Shown one piece after another: positions 7,448-15,697 of a stretch of 32,903 nt of DNA. The translations under genes and the position numbers were made by a program. This DNA is from Eggerthellaceae bacterium (lineage in GTDB: Bacteria > Actinomycetota > Coriobacteriia > Coriobacteriales > Eggerthellaceae): the NCBI GenBank assembly GCA_030524475.1, contig JAUNGO010000024.1, positions 1-32,903 on the forward strand, in the 5' to 3' direction. Every line of letters starts with the position of its first letter. Position 1 is the first letter of the stretch. The notes beneath the pieces were generated by a model, which saw only the letters and a list, made by a program, of their open reading frames with translations, was not told where the DNA came from and made no database searches.

Positions 7448-9232
7448 CTACAGCATATGCTCAGTGTGCAGCAAATGATGCGCCTTCTCGCTGCACGGCT
7501 CGCCCAGAAACTCGTCGTAGAGCACCTTGATCGTAGGGTTCTCGTGGCTGTAGCGAAGCGGCGTTACCGTGCGGTCGATGCCGCGTAGCGTGCCGCCGCG
7601 CGCAAGTCCCAGCTCGCGGTCGGTGCCGTCGATGGGCTGCCCGCCGCCGCCCGCGCACCCGCTCGGGCACGCCATGACCTCCACGAACTCGTACGCCACC
7701 TCGCCTGCGCGTATGGCGTCGAGCAGCTTCTGCGCGTTGGCAAGCCCGCTTGTGACCGCGCAGCGCACCACCGTGCCCGCCAGGTCGAACGACGCCTCCT
7801 TCCAGGGACGCCCCTCGCCGGCTTCCGTGAACACGAACGCCTCGGGGTCGGCGGGCTTCTCGCCGGTGACGAAATAGTAGCCGCTGCGCAGCGCCGCCTC
7901 CATCACGCCGCCCGTGGTGCCGAAGATCACGCCCGCGCCCGTGTAGTCGCCGAGCGGGTTATCGAGCGGTGCATCCTCCACCGCGTTCACGTCGATGCCC
8001 GCGTCGCGCAGCATGCGCTGAAGCTCGCGGGTCGTGAACGACGCGTCCATGTCGGGAATACCCTCGTTCGCCTCCATCGGAAGCTTGACCTCGGTTTTCT
8101 TCGCCGTGCACGGCATGAGCGCCACCGAAAACATGCGCGAGGGCTCAATGTTGTTGCGTTGCGCGAACCAAGTCTTCGCCACCGCGCCGAACATCATCAT
8201 GGGGCTTTTCGCCGTCGACAGGTGCGAAAGCACGTCGGGCTGCGCGAACTTCGCGTGGCTTACCCACGCGGGGCAGCAGCTCGTGAACATCGGCCACAGG
8301 ATGCCGTTCTCGTCGGGCTTGCGCTCACCGAGCACGTGCAGAAGCTCGGTCGCCTCCTCCATGATGGTGAGGTCGGCGGCAAAGCTCGTGTCGAACACGT
8401 AGTCGACGCCGAGCTTCTTCAAGGCGCCCGCCATGCGCTCGATGGAAAGCGAGCCGTCCTCGGCACCGAGCCCCACGCCCCACGAGGTGCGCGTGGCCGG
8501 CGCCACCTGCACCACCGTGGTCACGGACGGGTCGGCGATGGCGTCGAGCAAAAGCTGAATGTCGTCGCGCTCGGACAGGGCGCCCGTGGGGCAGTGCGTC
8601 ACGCACTGGCCGCACGCCACGCAACCTGCCGCCTTCATGTAGCCCAAGTTGTCGCGCACGCCGACGTTCGAGACCGCGCCCGACCCGACGAAGTCCCAAA
8701 CCCCGATGCCCTCCAGGCGCTTGCACGCCGCCACGCAGCGGCCGCACTTGATGCACAGGTTGGTCTTGCGCTGGATGGGGCTTTGCGCCTTCCACTGGGC
8801 ACGCTTGCCCTTGATCAGGCGTTTCTCGTAGGGAATAGGTGCCTCGATGACCATGTCGAACGTCTCGTCGCGCTCGATCAGGCCGTATTCCACGAACAGC
8901 TTCTGCAAACGGCAGCTGCCGTCGCGCGTGCAGTACGAGCAGTTCAGGTCGTGCTGCGAGAGGATGAGCTCAAGCGCCGATTTGCGCGCCGCGCGCACGC
9001 GCTCGGTGTCCGTGTGCACAACCATGTCCGGCCAAACGGCGGTGTTGCACGCCGCGGCCAGGCGGTTTTTCCCCTCGACCTCGACCACGCACACGCGGCA
9101 CGCGCCGATGTCGTTCAAGCCCTCGAAGAAGCACAGCGTGGGAATTTCCACGCCCGCTGCGCGGCAGGCGTCCAAGATGGTGGCGCCGCCCTCGACCTCC
9201 ACGCGCGCGCCGTCGATCGTCAGCTCTACCAT
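7448..9232 (-). CDS. [FeFe] hydrogenase catalytic subunit
   Basis: This 594-aa protein interconverts protons and H2 at an H-cluster. Domains in order: [2Fe-2S] with C34, C45, C48 and C62; a His-Cys3 [4Fe-4S] site (H94, C98, C101, C107); two ferredoxin-type clusters (C160/163/166/170 and C204/207/210/214); then the H domain with all three signatures: TSCCPAW (317-323, including the proton-relay cysteine), MPCTAKKTE (373-381), and EVMACPSGCAGGGGQP (518-533). A small-subunit-like tail ends in HHLLHTEHML. The ATG at 9232 overlaps the preceding gene by 7 nt and follows GGAGGAGGAG, so the two are translationally coupled. No signal peptide is present, so it is cytoplasmic. The HydE/F/G maturases are not in this window. 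Confidence 0.96.
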   Translation of the reverse strand: MVELTIDGARVEVEGGATILDACRAAGVEIPTLCFFEGLNDIGACRVCVVEVEGKNRLAAACNTAVWPDMVVHTDTERVRAARKSALELILSQHDLNCSYCTRDGSCRLQKLFVEYGLIERDETFDMVIEAPIPYEKRLIKGKRAQWKAQSPIQRKTNLCIKCGRCVAACKRLEGIGVWDFVGSGAVSNVGVRDNLGYMKAAGCVACGQCVTHCPTGALSERDDIQLLLDAIADPSVTTVVQVAPATRTSWGVGLGAEDGSLSIERMAGALKKLGVDYVFDTSFAADLTIMEEATELLHVLGERKPDENGILWPMFTSCCPAWVSHAKFAQPDVLSHLSTAKSPMMMFGAVAKTWFAQRNNIEPSRMFSVALMPCTAKKTEVKLPMEANEGIPDMDASFTTRELQRMLRDAGIDVNAVEDAPLDNPLGDYTGAGVIFGTTGGVMEAALRSGYYFVTGEKPADPEAFVFTEAGEGRPWKEASFDLAGTVVRCAVTSGLANAQKLLDAIRAGEVAYEFVEVMACPSGCAGGGGQPIDGTDRELGLARGGTLRGIDRTVTPLRYSHENPTIKVLYDEFLGEPCSEKAHHLLHTEHML

Positions 9233-11055
9233 ACCAGCTCCTCCTCCTTGCACGTGGCGCCGAAGCCGTGGTGGTCGCAGCGCAGGCAACGCGACGTTTC
9301 CTGGAACGCTTCCTCGGCGCTCATGCCCAGCTTGGCGATGTCGAACGTTTGCGCGGCTTGCGCGTAGTTGACGTTTTTGAGCTCGACGCGCCCGCACGGG
9401 CCTGCCGCCGCGTGCGCGGGCGGGATGTCCACCGCGTCGTGCACGTCGTGGGAAAAGCCGAGCGCCGCGTCGATGTTGGCGGCCGCCACCTTGCCGGCGG
9501 CGATGGCCTTAATGACGGTGGAAGGCCCGCTCACTGCATCGCCGCCCGCGAACAGACCCGGGGTTTCCGCGATCGAGCCGTCCTCGTTGGCCACGATGCA
9601 GCCCCACTCGGTTTCCACCGCGCCCGAAAACGCCGCCGTGTCGATGGCCTGGCCGATGGCGACGATGACCACGTCGCACGCGATGCGACGCTCAGGCGAG
9701 GCGGCCGCGCGGGGAGACGGACGCCCGCCGCGCCCGATCTCGCCGATGACCTGCGGCTGCGTGACGAGAGCCGCCACGCGCCCCGCCTCGTCGACCTCGA
9801 TGCGCACCGGCGCCTCGAGCTGCGTGATCTGGCAGCCCTCCGCCAGCGCCTCCTCGATTTCCTCGGGCAGCGCCGTCATGTCGGCGATGCGACGGCGGTA
9901 CACGCACTCCACGCTTTGCGCGCCGAGGCGGCGCGCCGTGCGCGTGCAGTCCATCGCCACGTTGCCGCCGCCGACCACGCACACGCGCTTGCCGGCGAGA
10001 TCGACCGGCTTGCCCTCGCCCGCCGCGCGCAGAAACGCCACAGCCGACATGACGCCCTCGGCGTCCTCGCCTTCGCACTTGAGTTTCTTGTCGAGGTGCG
10101 CGCCGATGGACAAATACACCGCGTCGTGTGCCTTCGACACCTCGGCGAAGGGTACGTCGGTTCCCACCGCGCAGTTCGTCTTCACATCCACGCCCGTCTT
10201 CAGGATGAAGTTCACGTCGGCGTCGAGCCGCTCCTGCGGCAGACGGTAGTCGGGAATGCCGTAGCGTACCATGCCGCCAAGCTTCTCGCGCTGGTCGTAC
10301 ACGGTGACGGAGTGCCCCATGAGCGCCAAGTAGTACGCGGCGGTCAGCCCCGCCGGGCCGCCGCCCACGATGCCCACGCGCTTGCCCGTGGCGGGCGCGC
10401 ACGCCGGCGGGTCGTACGGCTCGGCGTTGTCGGCCGCGTAGCGCTTGACGCCGCAGATGTTCACCGCGTCGTCAACGAGTGCGCGGCGGCAGTTCACCTC
10501 GCAGGGGTGCTCGCACACGTACCCGCACACCGTGGGCAGCGGGTTGTCGTTGCGAATGACGCGCAGCGCGTCGACGTTGCGGCCGGCGCGCACGCAGGCG
10601 AGGTAACCCGGGATGTTGATGTGGGCCGGACACGTCTCGCGGCAGGGCGCGAGCGCGCTCACCGTGCGCGTGCAGCAGTCGTTCTCGACGTGGCTGGCGA
10701 AGTCCTCCGCGAACGAGTCGAGCGCCGCCACCAGCGTGCGACCCGCCTCGAACCCGATGGCGCAGTCGGCGCTGTCGTATATCATGCGCGCAGTTGCGCG
10801 CAGGTTCTCAACGTCGGCTTGCGTGCCCTCGCCCGCCAGAATGCGGTCCATGACGTTGGCACAGGCGGCAAGCCCCACGCGGCACGGCGTGCACTTCCCG
10901 CACGACTCCGACAAATACAGCCTCGTCAGGGAAACCGTCAGGTCGACGGGGCACTGCTCGGGCGGAAGCGCCGCCAAACGGGCGCCGGCAAGCGCCGACA
11001 GGCGCTCGTGACCCGCAGCGTCAACCGTCCTCGTCTCGATGGTAAGACGCGACAT
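9226..11055 (-). CDS. Hydrogenase-partner NAD(P)H oxidoreductase: NuoF C-domain fused to GltD
   Basis: The 609-aa chain joins two modules. Residues about 35-120 match the C-terminal iron-sulfur part of NuoF/HydB (ESCGKCTPCRVGL with C52, C55, C58, and C98 in DCAIGFEAG), but the FMN/NADH-binding NuoF domain is missing. Residues about 135-590 match the glutamate synthase small subunit (GltD/NfnB type): N-terminal clusters with C138, C142, C177, C181, C185, C189; an FAD site GIVGGGPAGLTAA near 228-240; and an NAD(P) site VVGGGNVAMD near 360-369. Expected role: electron transfer between NAD(P)H and the hydrogenase encoded immediately downstream. ATG 11055 follows GAGAGGAAGG; an in-frame GTG six nt earlier is possible. 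Cofactor preference is not proven. Confidence 0.92.
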   Translation of the reverse strand: MSRLTIETRTVDAAGHERLSALAGARLAALPPEQCPVDLTVSLTRLYLSESCGKCTPCRVGLAACANVMDRILAGEGTQADVENLRATARMIYDSADCAIGFEAGRTLVAALDSFAEDFASHVENDCCTRTVSALAPCRETCPAHINIPGYLACVRAGRNVDALRVIRNDNPLPTVCGYVCEHPCEVNCRRALVDDAVNICGVKRYAADNAEPYDPPACAPATGKRVGIVGGGPAGLTAAYYLALMGHSVTVYDQREKLGGMVRYGIPDYRLPQERLDADVNFILKTGVDVKTNCAVGTDVPFAEVSKAHDAVYLSIGAHLDKKLKCEGEDAEGVMSAVAFLRAAGEGKPVDLAGKRVCVVGGGNVAMDCTRTARRLGAQSVECVYRRRIADMTALPEEIEEALAEGCQITQLEAPVRIEVDEAGRVAALVTQPQVIGEIGRGGRPSPRAAASPERRIACDVVIVAIGQAIDTAAFSGAVETEWGCIVANEDGSIAETPGLFAGGDAVSGPSTVIKAIAAGKVAAANIDAALGFSHDVHDAVDIPPAHAAAGPCGRVELKNVNYAQAAQTFDIAKLGMSAEEAFQETSRCLRCDHHGFGATCKEEELVW

Positions 11056-11175
11056 CGTCACCCTTCCTCTCTTGAATTAGGTAGAAACGTGTAACAATAT
11101 AAAGTGCGCGCGCGAAAACCGCCACCAGCAAACAGCCGAAAGAGAGCAAACCGCCCGCCCATCGGCAAGACCCCC

Positions 11176-12435
11176 TCACTTCACCATACGACGCGAGAAC
11201 AAGGCGACGAGCGGCACGCACAGCGCCATGACCGCGCACGCGTCGAAGCCGCTTGCGGCGCCCCAGGCGTCGATCACTACGCCGCCGAGCGTCGAGCCTA
11301 ATGCCATGCCGCAGGTCATGCCCGCGTTGATCCACGTGATAGCCTCGGTGATGCGCGAGGTTTCCACCGCGTGCTCGCAGGTGGCGTTCGCCGTGATCAG
11401 CAGCGGCGCGTAGAACAGCGCCGATAGAGCCGAAAGCGCGATGAGCGTCGGCTCGGAGTTCACGAGGAACATGCACCCGTAGGTGCCGCCCGCCAAAAGC
11501 GCCGTTACCATGAGGCGCGCCCACGGCGAGAACGGCAACCGCATCATGCCGAACAGAAGGCCCGTTATCATCGACAGGCACGAGATCATCATGAGCACGC
11601 CGCTTGCGAGCGCCGGCTTGCCCAGTTCTTGCGCAAGAGCCACGACGGCCGCGTCGTAGGTGCTGAAAAACGCGCCCACGAACAGCATGACCACGAACAG
11701 CACCGCCACCACGGTCGACGTGCGGATGATCGAGCGCGATTGCGCCGAGGCACCGTCGGCGACACCCGCTGCCGACGCTAGGCTCCTCCCCGCCACACCA
11801 GCCGCGCCGCTCGGCGCCGGCTCGCTCGAGCGCGCGGCGAGCAGCATGGCCGTGCCCACCACGTACACAACGCCGCCCGCCAGCATGCCCGCTATCGGCG
11901 TGACAGCCGTGGCAAGCGCAACAGAGGCAGCCGGCCCAAACATGAAGCCCACGTCGTCGATCACGCCCTCGTAGGAAAACATGGTTTGCAGGTCGGGCGC
12001 CTTCTCGCCGAGCCGCCCCGAGTGGATAAGCGTCGTCCACCGAGCCCGCGCCAACGCCTGCGGGTTCGGCAGAAAGCCCATCGGAACGGCGGCAACCCAC
12101 AGCATCCAGAACGGCCCGCCGACATACACCGTACCGAGGAGCACCGCCAACCCTGCCAATGCAACAACGGCCGCAAGCGGCACCACCTTCGACTGCCCGC
12201 GCTCGTCGATCCTTTTCGACACGCGCGGCGCCACCGCAAACGTCGATATGGCAATAACCGACGAGGTAACGCCCGCCTCCACGAACGAGTAGCCCGCCAT
12301 GGTGATCATCGCCATCGTGCCGACGCCCATCATGTAGGCGTAGAAGCGCATGAGAAGACACCCCAGGTCAAACGACCACGCCTCCCTCACACGCAAAAGC
12401 GCCCCGTAAGCTGCTTTGTCCAGTTTTTGCGCCAT
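11176..12435 (-). CDS. Major facilitator superfamily transporter
   Basis: The 419-aa product is a hydrophobic protein with about 12 predicted membrane segments and a long cytoplasmic loop in the middle (about residues 215-240, Ala/Ser/Gly-rich). The ATG at 12435 follows GAGG with a 7-nt spacer; the open frame continues upstream, but a start there would lack a site. It lies 85 nt after the alcohol dehydrogenase gene and 120 nt before the hydrogenase operon. I see no substrate-specific motif. Its neighbours suggest export or import of a fermentation-related or aromatic small molecule, which is inference only. Confidence 0.87.
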   Translation of the reverse strand: MAQKLDKAAYGALLRVREAWSFDLGCLLMRFYAYMMGVGTMAMITMAGYSFVEAGVTSSVIAISTFAVAPRVSKRIDERGQSKVVPLAAVVALAGLAVLLGTVYVGGPFWMLWVAAVPMGFLPNPQALARARWTTLIHSGRLGEKAPDLQTMFSYEGVIDDVGFMFGPAASVALATAVTPIAGMLAGGVVYVVGTAMLLAARSSEPAPSGAAGVAGRSLASAAGVADGASAQSRSIIRTSTVVAVLFVVMLFVGAFFSTYDAAVVALAQELGKPALASGVLMMISCLSMITGLLFGMMRLPFSPWARLMVTALLAGGTYGCMFLVNSEPTLIALSALSALFYAPLLITANATCEHAVETSRITEAITWINAGMTCGMALGSTLGGVVIDAWGAASGFDACAVMALCVPLVALFSRRMVK

Positions 12436-12472
12436 AGAAAAACCTCGTACGGAAGAGCAATCACGCAACTGA

Positions 12473-12496
12473 GAGGGCGCAGCCATACGCGCCCTC
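12473..12496 (-). terminator. Short hairpin after the alcohol dehydrogenase gene
   Basis: GAGGGCGC and GCGCCCTC form an 8-bp perfect stem with an 8-nt loop, 24 nt past the adh stop and upstream of the MFS start. No T-run follows. It could be a partial terminator that lowers read-through into the MFS gene. Confidence 0.4.
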
Positions 12497-12520
12497 CCCT
12501 TGCGAGAGCCCCTCGAAACC

Positions 12521-13711
12521 TTAGAAGTCGACTTCCTCGTCGTAGAAGCAGCACTTCAGAAGCTTCGCCATTTGATCAGGCGTGACCGCGCGGGGGTTCG
12601 ACCCCGTGCACGCGTCGCCCACGGCAAGCTCGGCCACCTGCGGCAGCTTCTCCATGAACTCAGCCTCGTTGATGATGCCGCCCTCGTAGTCTTTAATGCA
12701 CGTCGGGATGTTAAGCTTCGCGTTCATGTCCTTGATGCGCGCTATGAGCGCGTCGACCAGCTCGTCGTTGGTCACGCCGGGCAGGCGCAAGAAGCACGCG
12801 ATCTCGGCGTAGCGTGCCGCCGCAGCAGGCTCCGCCGCGTTGTACTTGATGACCTTCGGCAGATACATGGCGTTCGCGCATCCGTGCACGATGTGCCCGC
12901 CGCTGTAGGCCGCGCCCGTCTTGTGCGCCATCGAGTGCACGATGCCCAAAAGAGCGTTGGAAAACGCCATGCCGGCCAGGCACTGGGCGTTGTGCATCTT
13001 CGCGCGCGCCTCCTTGTCGCCGTTGTACGACGGAACCAGGTACTCGCTCACCATCTTGATGGCGTGCAGCGCCAGCGGGTCGGTGTAGTCGCAGTGCATG
13101 GTGGACACGTACGCCTCGATGGCGTGCGTCATGGCGTCCATGCCAGTGTGCGCGGTAAGCTTTTGCGGCATCGTCTCGGCCAGCGCCGGGTCGACGATGG
13201 CGACGTCGGGCGTGATCTCGAAGTCGGCCAGCGGGTACTTCACGCCCTTGTTGTAGTCGGTGATGACCGAAAACGCCGTCACCTCAGTGGCCGTGCCCGA
13301 CGTGGAGGGAATGGCGCAGAACTTCGCCTTAGTGCGCAGCTTCGGGAAGTTGAACGGCACGCACAGGTCCTCGAACGTGGTGTCGGGATGCTCGTAGAAC
13401 GCCCACATGGCCTTCGCCGCGTCGATGGGCGATCCGCCGCCGATCGACACGATCCAATCGGGCTGGAACTGAACCATCGCGGAGGCCCCTTTGAGCACCG
13501 TTTCCACCGACGGGTCGGGCTCTACGCCCTCGAACAGGCGCACCTCCATGCCCGCCTCCTCCAAATAGGAGACCGTCTTGTCGAGAAACCCGAAGCGCTT
13601 CATCGAACCGCCGCCCACGACGACGAACGCGCGCTTGCCTTCGAGCCCCTTGAGCGCCTCAAGCGCCCCTTCCCCGTGGTACAGATCCCTCGGAAGTGTG
13701 AATCGAGCCAT
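12521..13711 (-). CDS. Iron-dependent (group III) alcohol dehydrogenase
   Basis: The 396-aa enzyme belongs to the iron-activated NAD(P)-dependent alcohol dehydrogenases that interconvert short aldehydes and alcohols. The nucleotide-binding motif is GGGSPIDAAK (91-100). Metal ligands expected for the family are D192, H196, H263 and H276, within MDAMTHAIEA, HSMAHKTG and GGHIVHG. The C-terminus (GDACTGSNPRAVTP) resembles the AdhE alcohol dehydrogenase domain and butanol/lactaldehyde dehydrogenases. The ATG at 13711 follows AAAGGGG. It has its own recognisable promoter 52-80 nt upstream with duplicated 9-bp boxes. It may dispose of reductant alongside the hydrogenase. The exact substrate is unknown. 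Confidence 0.93.
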   Translation of the reverse strand: MARFTLPRDLYHGEGALEALKGLEGKRAFVVVGGGSMKRFGFLDKTVSYLEEAGMEVRLFEGVEPDPSVETVLKGASAMVQFQPDWIVSIGGGSPIDAAKAMWAFYEHPDTTFEDLCVPFNFPKLRTKAKFCAIPSTSGTATEVTAFSVITDYNKGVKYPLADFEITPDVAIVDPALAETMPQKLTAHTGMDAMTHAIEAYVSTMHCDYTDPLALHAIKMVSEYLVPSYNGDKEARAKMHNAQCLAGMAFSNALLGIVHSMAHKTGAAYSGGHIVHGCANAMYLPKVIKYNAAEPAAAARYAEIACFLRLPGVTNDELVDALIARIKDMNAKLNIPTCIKDYEGGIINEAEFMEKLPQVAELAVGDACTGSNPRAVTPDQMAKLLKCCFYDEEVDF

Positions 13712-13762
13712 ACTACATTACCCCTTTCATGTGCAGACAATGGCTATCTTCGACACTACGGC

Positions 13763-13791
13763 ACTATAGGCGGCGCGGCTCAAATACTGAA
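13763..13791 (-). promoter_or_regulatory. Candidate sigma-70-type promoter of the alcohol dehydrogenase gene
   Basis: Reading leftward, TTCAGT (13791-13786) and TATAGT (13768-13763) are separated by 17 nt. TATAGT differs from the consensus -10 by one base; the -35 is weak, which fits an activated promoter. Expected transcription would begin near 13756, giving a leader of about 45 nt before the adh ATG at 13711. Confidence 0.6.
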
Positions 13792-13832
13792 TGTGCATAT
13801 CGTCCACGAAAAACCGCGATCGCTGTGCATAT
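13792..13832 (-). promoter_or_regulatory. Pair of 9-bp direct repeats upstream of the adh promoter
   Basis: ATATGCACA occurs at 13800-13792 and again at 13832-13824 on the minus strand, 32 bp apart, which is close to three helical turns. The nearer copy abuts the -35 box. This placement suits an activator binding two sites on one face of DNA. The regulator is unknown; the boxes do not match the Rex or FNR consensus sequences I know. Confidence 0.5.
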
Positions 13833-13849
13833 GCGACGTTCCGCGCGAC

Positions 13850-15190
13850 CTACACCGCCTGCGCCGCACAGACGAACGCCGCGGGCGCTGTTTGCTCCAA
13901 CTTCAACTCGCGCAGCACGTATGCGCCGTCTGTCTGCTCGGCTATGCCGTAGCTTATGCCGACGGCCACATCGGGCAGCCTCGACGCAAGCGGCTCAAGG
14001 GAGGAAAGCGGAAATTCCAGAAACGATCCCGACGGTGCGTCGAGCGAGTCGGTCTGCGCGCCGAGCCCCAACTCGTCGAGCGCCGCGCGCACGGGCCTAA
14101 CCGCCGCGCCGAACGCCTTCGCCGACTTCAGGAAGTGGTCGCGCGGCGACATCGTCCGCAAAGGGAACGACGACGCCGCAGGGGCGTTTTGCTGGTACAC
14201 CTGCCCCGTAAGACGGTTCTCCAACGCGCAGTAGTGAACGCCGAGCGACAGTTTTGCGTTGAGCGCGAACTCGACCAAGGAAAGCGCCGCCCGTTCGCTG
14301 CCCTCGATCGGCAAGCCGCCGCTGTACCAGTAGCCGTAGACCACACGGTACGGATCGGGCTTCAACAAATAGCCCCGACGCTTGAATTCCTCGGCGTTAT
14401 GGAAGGGAAAACCCAGCTCAAGCATGTTGATGCCCGCAGCCCCCACCTCGTCAAGGCCCACGAGCAAACGCTTCATGGCATCGACGTGGTCGGGAAACAC
14501 CGGCATCTCCACCATGACGGCGCCGAAGCGCCCCGCGCAACGCTCCACCACGCGCAGCGCCTCGTCCACGCCCGCCTTCGGGTCGTCGAGCTTGACGCTT
14601 AGGCGAACCTCGTCGAGCCCCGCCTCCGCAAGCGCGCGCACGGCGGCGTCGTCCATTTGATAGCCGCTCGTGTACAGGCGCGTGTGCGCGCTCGGATACA
14701 GCTCTCGCGCAAGGCGCAGAAACGCCGTGGTCTTCTCGAGGTGCAGCAAAGGCTCGCCGCCCGTCACCGCCACGAAGTCGTAGCGCTCGCCCCGGCCGTA
14801 CTTGTCGAGCAAATCCTGCGTCAAGGGGTTCTCGTGCGTGCGGTAATACTCGTAGTTCGGCTGGTTGGGGTTGAAGCAGAAAAAGCAGTTGCGCGGACAC
14901 TGCATCGAGGTGACGAACGACTCGGTGCGCTCGCCCGTCCTACACGCAACGCACGCGGGGGGAAGCCAGTTCAGCCATATGCTCTTGCCGTCGTTTTCCA
15001 CGTGCGCCCCGCGCGCCGCCAGGTTCTCGACCGCGCGTGCGCGCAACGCGGCGGCATTAACGCCCGACGCCCCGTCCTCGCGCGGCGCGGCGAACGGCAG
15101 ACCGAACGACGTCGCCGCCGCCTCAAAATCGGCTTTCACTTTCTCGAAGCGCTTCGCGTACTCCCGAAGCTCGCTTTCGCCCAACCTCAT
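13850..15190 (-). CDS. Radical SAM protein of unknown function
   Basis: The 446-aa product has the radical SAM cluster motif CPRNCFFC (C98, C102, C105) and the SAM-binding TGGEP at 143-147, so it should cleave S-adenosylmethionine to make a 5'-deoxyadenosyl radical. An additional CxxC (C80, C83 in PPACVACRTGE) precedes the main cluster. I do not recognise a C-terminal SPASM domain. Two near-adjacent ATGs compete; the one at 15190 has GGGGGAG at a 7-nt spacing and is preferred over 15196. It lies 127 nt downstream of a small two-cluster ferredoxin gene, which is a plausible electron donor. Whether it modifies a protein, a cofactor or a metabolite cannot be told. Confidence 0.85.
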   Translation of the reverse strand: MRLGESELREYAKRFEKVKADFEAAATSFGLPFAAPREDGASGVNAAALRARAVENLAARGAHVENDGKSIWLNWLPPACVACRTGERTESFVTSMQCPRNCFFCFNPNQPNYEYYRTHENPLTQDLLDKYGRGERYDFVAVTGGEPLLHLEKTTAFLRLARELYPSAHTRLYTSGYQMDDAAVRALAEAGLDEVRLSVKLDDPKAGVDEALRVVERCAGRFGAVMVEMPVFPDHVDAMKRLLVGLDEVGAAGINMLELGFPFHNAEEFKRRGYLLKPDPYRVVYGYWYSGGLPIEGSERAALSLVEFALNAKLSLGVHYCALENRLTGQVYQQNAPAASSFPLRTMSPRDHFLKSAKAFGAAVRPVRAALDELGLGAQTDSLDAPSGSFLEFPLSSLEPLASRLPDVAVGISYGIAEQTDGAYVLRELKLEQTAPAAFVCAAQAV

Positions 15191-15317
15191 CTGCATACTC
15201 CCCCTTCGTCGCTTTTCCTCGTCGACTTGCAGCTTCGCCGCGCCACGCGCCACAACCTACCGCAGTTTCCGCAGCCGTCGCGCAAGGCGCAGCGCGTCAA
15301 CCGCAAGTTCACATCCG

Positions 15318-15572
15318 TTACGCCACAGCACCCTCAACGCGCTCGACGGCGTTGAAGGGGCATCGCTCGATGCACTTGCCGCAGCCCACGCACGCTTTTT
15401 GGTCGATCATACAGGCAAACTTGTGCGTGCGTATGGCCCGAACGGGACATTGCCGCAGGCACACCTTGCATCCCACGCAGTAGTCGTTGATGACGAAACG
15501 CGGCGCGTCGGCGCGGCGCTCGTGTGGTCTGCGCTCGCCGCGCGCCCCGGGACCGTGCTCTTCCGTTCCCAC
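15318..15572 (-). CDS. Small two-[4Fe-4S] ferredoxin-type protein
   Basis: This 84-aa protein has a positively charged N-terminal segment of about 30 residues followed by two classical ferredoxin motifs, CVGCKVCLRQCP and CVGCGKCIERCP, each able to hold one [4Fe-4S] cluster. It starts with GTG at 15572, preceded by GGAGAGGAG with a 5-nt spacer. It is encoded just upstream of the radical SAM gene and downstream of a terminator-like structure, so the two probably form a unit in which the ferredoxin reduces the radical SAM cluster. That link is inferred from position. It differs clearly from the ferredoxin subunits at 15714 and 21322. Confidence 0.88.
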   Translation of the reverse strand: MGTEEHGPGARGERRPHERRADAPRFVINDYCVGCKVCLRQCPVRAIRTHKFACMIDQKACVGCGKCIERCPFNAVERVEGAVA

Positions 15573-15630
15573 AACAGCTCCTCTCCCTTAAGTGTCTCGC
15601 CCAGAAACGCTTGCTTCCAAGAAAAGAGGC

Positions 15631-15652
15631 CGCGGGTCTTAAAACCCCCGCG
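15631..15652 (-). terminator. Candidate Rho-independent terminator after the first ferredoxin subunit
   Basis: On the minus strand a GC stem (CGC..GGGT / ACCC..GCG with two unpaired bases) and a 6-nt loop is followed by GCC and then TCTTTTCTT. It lies 62 nt past the ferredoxin stop at 15714 and separates this operon from the small ferredoxin/radical SAM pair. Confidence 0.55.
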
Positions 15653-15671
15653 ACCCCCAACATATCCAGCC

Positions 15672-15697
15672 AAGGGGCGCCCTCTAAGAGCGCCCTT
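15672..15697 (-). terminator. Hairpin directly after ferredoxin subunit copy 1
   Basis: GGGCGC (15675-15680) pairs with GCGCCC (15690-15695) around a 9-nt loop. The left edge of the 380-bp identical block falls inside this loop at 15688. The second copy keeps a comparable stem although the flanking sequence differs, which suggests the hairpin itself is maintained. Confidence 0.45.
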
